Below, in pieces: positions 25,745 to 34,843 of a stretch of 64,000 bases of DNA. A program made the translations under genes and the position numbers. The notes under the pieces were generated by a model that saw only the letters and a program-made list of their open reading frames with translations, was not told the origin of the DNA and ran no database searches. Origin of the DNA: Neptunomonas phycophila (lineage in GTDB: Bacteria; Pseudomonadota; Gammaproteobacteria; Pseudomonadales; Balneatricaceae); the NCBI RefSeq assembly GCF_001922575.1, contig NZ_MRCI01000001.1, forward strand, positions 1,798,001-1,862,000, read 5' to 3'. Within the stretch, counting starts at the first letter, position 1. Each line of letters begins with the position of its first letter.

Positions 25745-26323
25745 ATGCAATCACTGATTTTAGCCTCTAGTTCACCTTACAGACGTGAAATCCTCGACAA
25801 ATTAGGCTTGAATTACACCCATTCAAGTCCTGATATTGACGAGTCAGCAAAACCTGGAGAGTCTATACCAGATTTGGTAAAACGACTGGCCGAAGAAAAA
25901 GCACTTGCCGTAGCTGAACAGTTTCCTCATGGCTTAATTATAGGCTCTGATCAAGCCGCCAGCCTAAACAATCAAATTTTAGGGAAGCCACATACCTCAG
26001 AAAAAGCTTTCGACCAGCTGAAAGCCTCTAGCGGCCAACGAATAACGTTCTATACAGGCTTAGCGGTATTTAATGCAGACCAGCAAACCATGCTCAGCGA
26101 GGCTATTCCGTTTACTGTGCATTTTCGTACATTAACCGATGAGCAAATAAGAGCCTATATCGAAAAGGAGCAGCCACTGAACTGTGCAGGCAGCTTTAAA
26201 TGCGAAGGGCTAGGCATCGCACTTTTTTCAAAACTGGAAGGTGATGACCCAAATACGCTTATTGGCTTACCACTAATTAAGCTAATTAGCTTCCTAGAAC
26301 AAAATCAATTCTCTGTATTATAA
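25745..26323 (+). CDS. Maf-family nucleotide pyrophosphatase (YceF type)
   Basis: A 192-residue Maf protein: [28 protein letters not shown] with the catalytic Asp, [10 protein letters not shown], and [15 protein letters not shown], which match the 7-methyl-GTP pyrophosphatase YceF subgroup better than the dTTP/UTP type YhdE. It hydrolyses non-canonical nucleotides. Divergent from yceD; AAGGAAAAG precedes the ATG. A strong terminator follows. Confidence 0.93.
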   Translation: MQSLILASSSPYRREILDKLGLNYTHSSPDIDESAKPGESIPDLVKRLAEEKALAVAEQFPHGLIIGSDQAASLNNQILGKPHTSEKAFDQLKASSGQRITFYTGLAVFNADQQTMLSEAIPFTVHFRTLTDEQIRAYIEKEQPLNCAGSFKCEGLGIALFSKLEGDDPNTLIGLPLIKLISFLEQNQFSVL

Positions 26324-26352
26324 AGCGGCGCACGGGAGAACTTTTTAACAAT

Positions 26353-26389
26353 AAAGGTGCGCACTCAACTTTATGAGGCGCACCTTTTA
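26353..26389. terminator. bidirectional terminator between maf and sppA
   Basis: Stem AAAGGTGCGC (26353-26362) / GCGCACCTTT (26378-26387) with T-rich flank, between convergent genes. Confidence 0.88.
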
Positions 26390-26397
26390 TTTAACAC

Positions 26398-27420
26398 TTA
26401 ATGTAACTGATAGGATTGGCGCAGACCTAATGAATTAGCAATTGCCTCGCCAAACGAAATACCAAAACGATCAATGACTTCATCTAACGGGCTCATTCTA
26501 GGCGAATAGTTAACGATGTTATCGACTCCCACCACTTCACGCGCGACATAGCCAGTACTGCCTAAACCATCAACCAGTCCTTTTTCTAGCGCTTGCTCAC
26601 CTGTCCACACCAAACCAGAAAACAAGTCCGGGTCGTTGACTAGTTTATCTCCCCTGCCTTTTTTAACCTGATCAATAAACTGCTGATGCGTGGTGTCTAA
26701 TACCGTTTGCCAAAACGCTTTGTCACTTTCCTTCAATGGGCTAAATGGATCTAAAAAGCCTTTATTGCTGCCCGCTGTGAGCGCTCGACGCTCAACGCCT
26801 ACTTTATCCATCAAATCAACAAAACCAAAGCTACTAGAAATAACCCCGATTGACCCGACCAAACTAGCCTTATCGGCATAAATTTCATCAGCGGAGGCCG
26901 CTATGTAGTAGGCTCCTGATGCCCCAATATCCATTATCACAGCGTAAAGCGGTTTTTCAGGATGTAGCGCACGTAAACGCTTAACTTCATCGTATACATA
27001 ACCCGACTGTACTGGACTACCACCAGGACTATTAATACGTAAAACAACGGCTTTTGAGTGTTCATTTTCAAACGCCTTACGCAAAGACCATGCAATACTA
27101 TCGGCATTTGCTTCTTCACTGGCAGATATTGGGCCGTTAATATCGATTACGGCCGTATGTTCTTCACTCTCTTTTGCCAAGTCTGATGAAATGCTAGGGC
27201 CCATCCAAAACATAATGAGCAACCCAAATAAATAGAGGAATGTTAATGCTTTAAAAAAGATTCCCCAGCGGCGAGCTCTACGCTGTTCGACAAATAATCC
27301 GTTAAGTAGCTTCTCTATGAGCTTCCATTCTTTACCTTCGCTCTTTGCAGACGCCTTATCTAATTGAGCCTGCAAAGCCTCTGGTCGTGTTTCGCCCCAA
27401 TGGTTGTCGCTTTCGCTCAC
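26398..27420 (-). CDS. sppA: signal peptide peptidase SppA, 36-kDa type
   Basis: A 340-residue S49 serine protease. An N-terminal cytoplasmic stretch is followed by a membrane anchor (FFKALTFLYLFGLLIMFWMG), then VVLRINSPGGSPVQSG. The nucleophile region is IMDIGASGAYYIAASA, and the catalytic lysine region is IYADKASLVGSIGVIS. It degrades leftover signal peptides in the inner membrane. It overlaps the HAD gene by four bases (ATGA). Confidence 0.92.
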   Translation of the reverse strand: MSESDNHWGETRPEALQAQLDKASAKSEGKEWKLIEKLLNGLFVEQRRARRWGIFFKALTFLYLFGLLIMFWMGPSISSDLAKESEEHTAVIDINGPISASEEANADSIAWSLRKAFENEHSKAVVLRINSPGGSPVQSGYVYDEVKRLRALHPEKPLYAVIMDIGASGAYYIAASADEIYADKASLVGSIGVISSSFGFVDLMDKVGVERRALTAGSNKGFLDPFSPLKESDKAFWQTVLDTTHQQFIDQVKKGRGDKLVNDPDLFSGLVWTGEQALEKGLVDGLGSTGYVAREVVGVDNIVNYSPRMSPLDEVIDRFGISFGEAIANSLGLRQSYQLH

Positions 27421-28076
27421 GCGAGATCTCCTTTTTTAGTAAGCCAATGTTCTAATTCATTAAAATGGTGCATAGATAATAGAGGATCGTATTGATATAA
27501 ACGATCTATATGATGCGCTCCATAACTCACAGCGATTCGCCCAACCCCTGCTCGTCGCCCCATATCCATATCGAACTCGGTATCCCCAACCATGATCGCC
27601 GCCTCTGGAGCAACTCCCGTCTGCTCTAAAATCTCGTGCAGCATATGTGGGTCGGGTTTAGAGGTTGTCTCATCAGCACAGCGCGTTATTTCAAATAAAT
27701 GACCTAATTCCGTTTGGGCCAACACACGGTCTAGGCCCCGCCGATTTTTGCCGGTAGCCACCGCAAGCCGGTACCCCTTGGCACGCAAGTTCTCCAGCGT
27801 TTCCCGGACATAAGGAAAAAGCGCCGTTGGTGTACTGTCACCTTCTATATAATGATAAGCATACCTTTCACGCATTAAATCTGATTCGCGCGGGGTAATT
27901 GCTGGAAACATTGCTTGCAAAGCTTCAGGCAAACCCAAGCCAATTATTTCCCGAACCGTATCTTCTGATGGTTTATCCAGCCCAACCTCTAATGCCGCTG
28001 ACTGCATGCTAGAAATAATTCGACCGGTTGAATCAATAATTGTGCCGTCCCAATCAAAAATCAGTAATGAATACAT
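27417..28076 (-). CDS. HAD-superfamily phosphatase (phosphoglycolate phosphatase-like)
   Basis: A 219-residue HAD-IA hydrolase: LLIFDWDGTIIDST (motif I with both Asp), LAVATGKNRRGLD (motif II), KPDPHM (motif III Lys) and IMVGDTEFDMDMGRRAG (motif IV). Substrate not determined by sequence. It is upstream of and overlaps sppA. In Pseudomonas the homologue lies next to rluC; here rluC is absent and a symporter gene is divergent. Confidence 0.9.
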   Translation of the reverse strand: MYSLLIFDWDGTIIDSTGRIISSMQSAALEVGLDKPSEDTVREIIGLGLPEALQAMFPAITPRESDLMRERYAYHYIEGDSTPTALFPYVRETLENLRAKGYRLAVATGKNRRGLDRVLAQTELGHLFEITRCADETTSKPDPHMLHEILEQTGVAPEAAIMVGDTEFDMDMGRRAGVGRIAVSYGAHHIDRLYQYDPLLSMHHFNELEHWLTKKGDLA

Positions 28077-28430
28077 CTATTTTCCTTAAATAGCCGCTGA
28101 GCAAGGCAAAAAACAAAACAATTGCGGCAAGCTTCCAAAATTAAATAGTAGCGGATATAAGCACCCCACCCGATAGAATGCAATGCTAGCGATTGATTAG
28201 GAGCTTACACATAAAATGATGTTAATAATCGTTTATTCAACCGTATGAGATTGTTAAATAGCGTTAAAACACACCAAAAACATAACTTTTTCCTGCTTAA
28301 GCTATTAAACCGGCGTTTCATCTCGATTTTTTTAAACATAACAGTAAATTTCACTTGCGCAATCTCTATAGAATTTGCTCTTTTATGTTCAGGGGGCCTC
28401 CCTGACTTATTAATTGATCGGAGAAATATT
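28077..28430. other. 354-base gene-free region between HAD and AGCS genes
   Basis: AT-rich divergent regulatory space. The only structure I can support is a short hairpin at 28389-28405, stem TCAGGG / CCCTGA with loop GGCCT, lying 25 bases before the symporter ATG. The frame upstream of the symporter start stays open but looks non-coding (low-complexity, cationic). No riboswitch fold of the glycine class is evident. Confidence 0.5.
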
Positions 28431-29918
28431 ATGCAAGCGATAGTTGATGGCCTAAACAGCATCATCTGGAGCCCAGCACTGATTTATTTGTGTCTTGGCA
28501 CCGGGCTTTTTTACTCCGTACTTACACGCTTTGTGCAAGTACGTATGTTTGGCGAAATGTGGCGTTTATTATTTTCAGGATCTAGCTCAGCCAAAGGTAT
28601 TTCATCATTTCAGGCGTTAGCGGTTTCATTGTCTGGACGCGTTGGTACCGGGAATATTGCCGGTGTCGCAGCGGCAATTGGTTTTGGTGGCCCTGGTGCT
28701 ATTTTTTGGATGTGGGTTGTGGCATTTTTGGGCGCCGCTACCGCTTATATCGAATCAACATTAGGCCAACTCTATAAAGAAGAGCACGAAGGCCAATACC
28801 GTGGTGGTCCAGCTTTTTACTTCGAGAAAGCGATGGGGCAGAAATGGTTTGCTTGGATTTTCGCGATTGCCACTATTACCGCCTGTGGGTTGCTGCTTCC
28901 TGGTATCCAGTCTAACAGTATCGGTAATGCTGCCGAGATCGCTTTTGGTGCAGGCGGCACGATAAGCACCTCGATGGGAGACCTGAGCGTTACTAAAATC
29001 ATGACGGCTGTCGCGATTGTATTAATTCTCACGTTTATCATTTTTGGTGGAGTGAAGCGCATCGCCAGCTTTACTCAAATTGTTGTACCTTTTATGGCAT
29101 TAGCCTATATCGTTATCGCTTGTTCGGTCGTGGCGTTAAACATAGATCAGCTACCGGGCGTTATTGGTATGATCTTAGCGGATGCTTTTACTCCACAAGC
29201 TGGATTTGGTGCGGCCATTGGTTGGGGCGTAAAACGCGGCGTATACTCTAACGAAGCAGGACAAGGTACAGGTCCTCACGCAGCAGCCGCTGCCGAAGTA
29301 CAACACCCCGCGCAACAAGGTCTTGTTCAAGCCTTTTCTGTTTACATTGATACTCTATTTGTATGCTCAGCAACGGCCTTCATGATTCTGATCACGGGTG
29401 CTTATAACGTACATGGCATTGGGGACACGTTCATTATTCAGAACCTACCAGCCACACTGGCAGCAAACAGCCCCGCCTTCACTCAGGCCGCTGTTGAGAC
29501 CGTTCTACCGGGTGTCGGCGAGCCATTTGTAGCACTCGCGCTGTTCTTCTTCTCATTTACCACTATTTTAGCGTACTACTATATAGCTGAAACGAACCTT
29601 GCTTACCTAAAGCGCACGCTTAAATTACCCGGGTTTGATTTCTTACTAAAAGTAGCTCTACTTGCCTCAACTTTTTACGGCGCAATTAAAACAGCGAACC
29701 TCGCGTGGGGACTCGGTGACGTGGGCGTTGGCTTGATGGCTTGGCTAAACATCGTTGGTATTTTAGTTATTTTCTTTATGGCTAAACCCGCGCTTAAAGC
29801 ACTTATTGATTATGAGAAGCAGCGTAAAGAAGGTAAAGATGAATACACCTTCGACCCTAAATCTCTCGATATTGAAGGTGCAGATTTCTGGGAAAAACGT
29901 TTTAACAAAAACAAATAA
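28431..29918 (+). CDS. sodium:alanine/glycine symporter, AGCS family
   Basis: A 495-residue transporter with about eleven membrane segments. Signatures: LSGRVGTGNIAGVAAAIGFG, the AGCS motif GPGAIFWMWVVAFLGAATAY, and GVKRGVYSNEAGQGTGPHAAAAA. It imports alanine, glycine or D-alanine with sodium. The ATG at 28431 follows GGAG by nine bases and gives the normal family start (MQAIVDGLNSIIWSP); the frame upstream to 28245 is probably untranslated. A hairpin follows the stop. Confidence 0.93.
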   Translation: MQAIVDGLNSIIWSPALIYLCLGTGLFYSVLTRFVQVRMFGEMWRLLFSGSSSAKGISSFQALAVSLSGRVGTGNIAGVAAAIGFGGPGAIFWMWVVAFLGAATAYIESTLGQLYKEEHEGQYRGGPAFYFEKAMGQKWFAWIFAIATITACGLLLPGIQSNSIGNAAEIAFGAGGTISTSMGDLSVTKIMTAVAIVLILTFIIFGGVKRIASFTQIVVPFMALAYIVIACSVVALNIDQLPGVIGMILADAFTPQAGFGAAIGWGVKRGVYSNEAGQGTGPHAAAAAEVQHPAQQGLVQAFSVYIDTLFVCSATAFMILITGAYNVHGIGDTFIIQNLPATLAANSPAFTQAAVETVLPGVGEPFVALALFFFSFTTILAYYYIAETNLAYLKRTLKLPGFDFLLKVALLASTFYGAIKTANLAWGLGDVGVGLMAWLNIVGILVIFFMAKPALKALIDYEKQRKEGKDEYTFDPKSLDIEGADFWEKRFNKNK

Positions 29919-29930
29919 GCACCAACCACA

Positions 29931-29957
29931 CTTGATAGCACGTTAGGTGCTATCAAG
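29931..29957 (+). terminator. hairpin after the AGCS gene
   Basis: Perfect 11-bp stem CTTGATAGCAC / GTGCTATCAAG with a 5-base loop, 12 bases after the stop codon. There is no run of T after it, so it may act as a 3' stabiliser or weak terminator. Confidence 0.65.
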
Positions 29958-30026
29958 CTCGAATACTTGTAATAAAAGCTCGTTACTATTTTCCTTTTTA
30001 AAAAATCATTAGGGAAGAATAGATTT

Positions 30027-31871
30027 ATGAGCTTTTATCGTCACCCTCGCCTCGCACCTATAGCACTTGCTGTCACAATGGCTGCTTTAACAGGCTGCAA
30101 CAACAGCAAGGACGATGAATCCACATTGTCACTGCGAGTCGTCCATATCAATGATCACCATTCACACCTACAAAGCGAGTCAGCTTCTTTGACGATCGAC
30201 GGTGTAGAAACCGACGTAACACTTGGTGGATTCCCACGTGTTGTGAGCATGATTAATCAACTCAGCAACAGCAGCGATCCAGTGTTAAAACTTCATGCTG
30301 GCGACGCAATTACTGGCGACTTGTATTACACCCTATTTAAAGGTGAAGCTGACGCTGCACTCATGAATCAAGTCTGTTTCGATGCTTTTGAACTGGGCAA
30401 TCACGAATTTGATGACGGGGACAGCGGTCTTGTCTCTTTTCTTGACGACCTAAATAGCGGTAACTGCAATACCACTGTATTGGGCGCCAACGTAGTTCCC
30501 GAGGTCGGTGTTTCACCTTTAGCACAAAACACCTCAACTGATTACATTCAGCCCTACCTCATCAAAAGCTACGGAGATCAAAAAGTAGGCATCATCGGGT
30601 TAGACATTGCTTCTAAAACGAAGAATTCATCAAGCCCTGATGCTACAACCGAGTTTTTAGACGAAACCGCTACCGCTCAGAGCTACATTGACGAACTTAA
30701 AGAACAAGGGATTAATCAGATTATTTTGTTAACTCATTATCAATACGAAAATGATTTAACATTAGCGGCTAACCTTACAGACGTAGACGTTATTGTAGGC
30801 GGCGACTCTCACACCTTACTGGGTAACGAATTTGAAGACTTTGGTTTAAACCCAGCAGGCCCATACCCTACCCAGGTTACCAACAAAGATGGCAACCCGG
30901 TATGTGTTGTTCAAGCATGGCAGTACTCCTATGTTGTTGGCGAGCTCAACGTTGAATTTAACAACGAAGGTAATATCGAATCCTGTACTGGGCAGCCGCA
31001 TTTATTACTCGGCAACGAGTTTTCGCGCGACGACATTAATGGTGATTCTGTAAGCGTAACTGGCAACGAGCTTGCTGCTATCGAATCCAGTATTGAAGCA
31101 TCTCCTGTACTCGATATCGTTGAAGAAGACGCGACATCCGCTACTATCCTGGAAGGCTATTCTGAGCAAGTCGACGTACTTAAAACAACGGTGATTGGCA
31201 GTTCGAATGACGACCTATGTTTAGAACGCATACCAGGTCAGGGACAGAGCACTCTTTGTTCCACTAGCGAAACGCAGTCTCAAGGTAGCGATATTTCTAA
31301 CCTTGTTGCACTGGCCTTCAAAACAATGAGTATTACGTCTGACATCGCCATCCAGAATGCCGGTGGTGTTCGCACTGATATCGCCATGGGTGACATTACC
31401 ATCGGTGATGCTTACACTTTATTACCATTTGCCAATACACTGTCCGAACTAAGCATGACCGGCGCAGAAATCATTGCTGTCCTTGAAGATGCTTATGACT
31501 ACGCATTGTCCCCCGACGGATCTACTGGTGCCTACCCTTATGCATCCGGCTTACGTTGGGATGTCGATAGTTCTCAAACGAAAGGGAACCGCTTTACCAA
31601 TGTGCAAGTGAAGCTTAAAGACGAGGCCGTGTGGCGTGCTATAGATGAAACGGAAACTTACACCGTTGTCACCAATAACTATATTGCCCAAGGTCGCGAT
31701 GGTTACGATACATTTGGCGTTATTTCCGCACAAGGACGCGTTGTCGATACCTTCTTAGACTACGCTCAATCGTTTGTTGATTATGTCGAAGAGCAAGGCA
31801 GTATCAGCAAGCTACCTAGTAGCGAATACAGCACGCAAATGTTTTATGATACCGACGGCAATCTTCAATAA
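30027..31871 (+). CDS. lipoprotein 5'-nucleotidase/2',3'-cyclic phosphodiesterase (UshA-like)
   Basis: A 614-residue secreted enzyme. The lipobox AALTGC ends a signal sequence of about 23 residues, so it is likely outer-membrane anchored. The metallophosphatase domain shows VVHINDHHSHL, LKLHAGDAITGD, ELGNHEFDDG, ILLTHYQYE and VGGDSHTLL. The C-terminal 5'-nucleotidase domain contains SDIAIQNAGGVRTDI and YTVVTNNYIAQGRDGYDTF for nucleobase stacking. It releases phosphate and nucleosides from extracellular nucleotides, which could feed purine catabolism, although it is about 10 kb from that island. Confidence 0.92.
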   Translation: MSFYRHPRLAPIALAVTMAALTGCNNSKDDESTLSLRVVHINDHHSHLQSESASLTIDGVETDVTLGGFPRVVSMINQLSNSSDPVLKLHAGDAITGDLYYTLFKGEADAALMNQVCFDAFELGNHEFDDGDSGLVSFLDDLNSGNCNTTVLGANVVPEVGVSPLAQNTSTDYIQPYLIKSYGDQKVGIIGLDIASKTKNSSSPDATTEFLDETATAQSYIDELKEQGINQIILLTHYQYENDLTLAANLTDVDVIVGGDSHTLLGNEFEDFGLNPAGPYPTQVTNKDGNPVCVVQAWQYSYVVGELNVEFNNEGNIESCTGQPHLLLGNEFSRDDINGDSVSVTGNELAAIESSIEASPVLDIVEEDATSATILEGYSEQVDVLKTTVIGSSNDDLCLERIPGQGQSTLCSTSETQSQGSDISNLVALAFKTMSITSDIAIQNAGGVRTDIAMGDITIGDAYTLLPFANTLSELSMTGAEIIAVLEDAYDYALSPDGSTGAYPYASGLRWDVDSSQTKGNRFTNVQVKLKDEAVWRAIDETETYTVVTNNYIAQGRDGYDTFGVISAQGRVVDTFLDYAQSFVDYVEEQGSISKLPSSEYSTQMFYDTDGNLQ

Positions 31872-31886
31872 TTTCTAGCCACAAAC

Positions 31887-31927
31887 AGCCTAGCTTATTT
31901 TTAAAAACTCAAAAAATAAGCTAGGCT
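31887..31927 (+). terminator. rho-independent terminator of the nucleotidase gene
   Basis: Long inverted repeat AGCCTAGCTTATTTTT (31887-31902) / AAAAAATAAGCTAGGCTT (from 31911). The stem contains A and T runs and is followed by TTATTCTTG. It sits 15 bases after the stop codon. Confidence 0.8.
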
Positions 31928-32107
31928 TATTCTTGATCGTCACCCTTTCTTACAAAATTAATCTACCTGACATTTCACCCCTAAATTAGCCTTATCACAA
32001 ATTGCTAGGTATGTTTATAAGGGGACCTCTCAGAGAAATACTTTAATAAAGCGCCTGCATCCTAAGGACTAGGATCAGTTCTCAAACTCGGTACAATAAA
32101 GAAAAGA

Positions 32108-34786
32108 GTGAACCTAGTTATGGACAAGGAGTTTGAATCACACGCCGCTAAAACTAGCAGCCCTACGACGCTAGAGCGGGCCTACATAGATTTAGTTCAA
32201 AATCGCTCTTTATGGTCTGACGGGCTCGACCATGCATTAAAAACAGTTGTTAAGCACTGCGCACTTTGTATGCAAGTATCTCGCTGCAGCATTTGGCAAT
32301 TTACTGAGCATAATAAAATTTCCTGCGCTCAAATGTACAACGCAGAACTACAAAGCTACCAAACTGGCAAGTCCCTTTCTATCCTCGACCTCCCTATCTA
32401 TTTTAATGCTATTAAAAGTTCACGAGTCGTGGATGCGCACGATGCGCACCAAGATACCAGAACTCAGGAACTCGCCGCTGACTACCTTATGCCCATGGGT
32501 ATCACTTCTATTTTGGATGCGGCTATTAATAATAAAGGGATCATTGAGGGAGATGTATGTTTTGAACACATTGGCCCTCAACGCCATTGGAGCGAAGACG
32601 AAAAAAACTTTGCAGCGTCAGCCGCCGATTTAGCCGCACAGCTGTATATGTATTACGCGATGAAAGACAACGAATTGCGTTATAAAATACTTTTTAATCA
32701 ATGTGCAGATGCCGTATTTATATCCCGTAATAATACAGTGATTGACTGTAACGAAACGGCATTAGAAATGTTTGGTTGCCAACGGCATGATATTTTAGGT
32801 AAGCACCCTGCTTTTTATTCTCCTCCCCACCAAGCGGATGGCGCCGACTCTTTTATTAAAGCTCAACATCACATACACGAGGCCTTATCAGGAAAACACC
32901 CTATCTATGATTGGCTTCATACACGGCTAGACGGCACACCTTTTTTTACACGCGTAAAACTCTCTTGTGTGGAATTAAATGGACAAGCTCACCTCATAGG
33001 CACCATACATGACGTGGACGCCTTTCATAACGCAGAACAACGCATTATAGAGCTTAACACCTTACAAAAAGCCATTGTGGCCGGCGCTAAATACGCCATC
33101 ATTTCTACCGATACAGATGGCATCATACAATCATTCAACCCAGCCGCTGAACAATTACTAGGCTATCAGCATACGGAAGTTATCAACCGCATGCATGTAA
33201 CAAGCTTACTCAAAAAAGAAGAAGTCAGCACCAGAGCACCCAACCTGAACGCTAAATTATCCTCATTCTCACTACGGGACCCAGTCACGCTCACTCAATA
33301 CTCTGACGATCAAGAGTGGACATACCTACATAAGAACGGTACTGAAATACCCGTTATGCTCTCCATCACCGTGCTCAAAGACAATGACCGCAAAGTGGTG
33401 GGCTATTTAGGTATTGCCTATGACTTAACGGCATGGAAAAAAACGGAAAGAGACCTAATTACTTATCAAAAAAAGCTGGAGCACCGGGCCAATCATGACT
33501 CGTTAACGGGGCTGCCAAATCGCACGCAACTGCATGAAGATGCTAAAACTCAAATACAAGCAAGCGAATCAGATCAGCAACTCACATCATTAATGCTTCT
33601 AGATCTTGACCGCTTTAAAGAAATCAACGACACCTTAGGACATCATACTGGTGACCTATTACTCAAAGCCCTTGCAACCCAACTACAAGACGTTTTGCAA
33701 CAATATAATGCCACTTTGTACCGTCTTGGCGGCGACGAGTTTGCGATTCTATATTCATCGCTTAACTCACTTCAGCAAGCTTACAGTCTTGCACAACGGC
33801 TCAGCGACTGCATTCGACAACCTATAGAAGCGGAGGGTATTTTACTGGAATTAGCGGGAAGCATCGGCATCGCTATTTACCCCACACATGGCAGTAATAT
33901 TCACGAGCTATTACGCTGTTCTGATGTCGCCATGTACAGCGCGAAACGACAATCACAAAGCTTTACTATGTACGACAACTCTCTTGACTCGCACAGCCCT
34001 CGCCGCCTCAAAATGATGGCAGAACTTGGCAATGCAATTCGTACGAACCAATTAACACTTTTTTTCCAACCCCGTATCGAAGTAAAAACAGGGCTATGTG
34101 TTGGATGCGAAGCCCTAATTCGCTGGAACCATCCCGAATTAGGGCGAGTGCCACCCGATGAGTTTATCCATTTAGCGGAGATGAGCGAAACAATACACGC
34201 GTTAAGTCATTGGGTAATCGAACATGCCATACAACAAATAAAGATTTGGCAATCCGTCAATATAAACATCCCTGTTGCTATTAATTTATCAGCCCGCAAC
34301 CTTGTAGATTTATCGCTGCCTGACACAATTGAAACGCTACTCGAACAAAATAACGTTGAGAGTAAGTGGCTAGAAATAGAAATCACCGAAAGCGCTTTTA
34401 TATCTGACCCGGGCCGGGCCGAATCAGTAGTGAATGATATTAATCAATTGGGTATTTCGATGGCGATAGATGATTTTGGTACCGGCTACTCATCCTTGAG
34501 CTACCTAAAACGTTTGCCCATACAAACCTTAAAAATTGACCGCAGCTTTGTAGACGATATGCTCCAAGATGAGCAAGATGCAGCGATAGTCCATTCTACC
34601 ATTGGCTTGGCACACAGTTTCGGACTAACCGTAATTGCAGAAGGTGTGGAGAACCAAGACACGCTTGATGCGCTTTCAGCGTTGAACTGCGAACATGCAC
34701 AAGGGTTTCATATATGCAGACCTATTCCACCTGACGAGTTTATTCAGTGGTTTTCGCAGTCATTGCCCACAAAATCGTCTTTGTAA
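32108..34786 (+). CDS. GAF-PAS-PAS-GGDEF-EAL cyclic-di-GMP enzyme
   Basis: A soluble 892-residue protein. The N-terminal GAF domain is at about 25-180 (HCALCMQVSRCSIWQF). Two PAS domains follow: about 190-310 with VIDCNETALEMFGC, and 320-450 with IIQSFNPAAEQLLGY. GGDEF is at about 460-620 (intact RLGGDEFAIL near residue 542) and EAL at 635-880 (intact EAL in VGCEALIRW near 667, with DDFGTGYSSLSYLKRLP and KIDRSFV). Both catalytic motifs look intact, so it may make or break c-di-GMP depending on its sensory input. The start is a GTG at 32108; an ATG at 32120 is an alternative. No membrane segment. Confidence 0.93.
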   Translation: MNLVMDKEFESHAAKTSSPTTLERAYIDLVQNRSLWSDGLDHALKTVVKHCALCMQVSRCSIWQFTEHNKISCAQMYNAELQSYQTGKSLSILDLPIYFNAIKSSRVVDAHDAHQDTRTQELAADYLMPMGITSILDAAINNKGIIEGDVCFEHIGPQRHWSEDEKNFAASAADLAAQLYMYYAMKDNELRYKILFNQCADAVFISRNNTVIDCNETALEMFGCQRHDILGKHPAFYSPPHQADGADSFIKAQHHIHEALSGKHPIYDWLHTRLDGTPFFTRVKLSCVELNGQAHLIGTIHDVDAFHNAEQRIIELNTLQKAIVAGAKYAIISTDTDGIIQSFNPAAEQLLGYQHTEVINRMHVTSLLKKEEVSTRAPNLNAKLSSFSLRDPVTLTQYSDDQEWTYLHKNGTEIPVMLSITVLKDNDRKVVGYLGIAYDLTAWKKTERDLITYQKKLEHRANHDSLTGLPNRTQLHEDAKTQIQASESDQQLTSLMLLDLDRFKEINDTLGHHTGDLLLKALATQLQDVLQQYNATLYRLGGDEFAILYSSLNSLQQAYSLAQRLSDCIRQPIEAEGILLELAGSIGIAIYPTHGSNIHELLRCSDVAMYSAKRQSQSFTMYDNSLDSHSPRRLKMMAELGNAIRTNQLTLFFQPRIEVKTGLCVGCEALIRWNHPELGRVPPDEFIHLAEMSETIHALSHWVIEHAIQQIKIWQSVNINIPVAINLSARNLVDLSLPDTIETLLEQNNVESKWLEIEITESAFISDPGRAESVVNDINQLGISMAIDDFGTGYSSLSYLKRLPIQTLKIDRSFVDDMLQDEQDAAIVHSTIGLAHSFGLTVIAEGVENQDTLDALSALNCEHAQGFHICRPIPPDEFIQWFSQSLPTKSSL

Positions 34787-34843
34787 AACGAAATGATACA
34801 AAGGATATTCAAACAACGTTGAAGGCTTACCAAATGACAAGGG

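Noticed and set aside
28389-28405. Possible glycine or other riboswitch before the symporter
   Set aside because: Only a 6-bp hairpin is visible; no conserved aptamer features could be traced.
28245-28430. N-terminal extension of the AGCS symporter of 62 residues
   Set aside because: The extension is low-complexity and cationic, and a good ribosome site precedes the internal ATG at 28431 that matches the family start.
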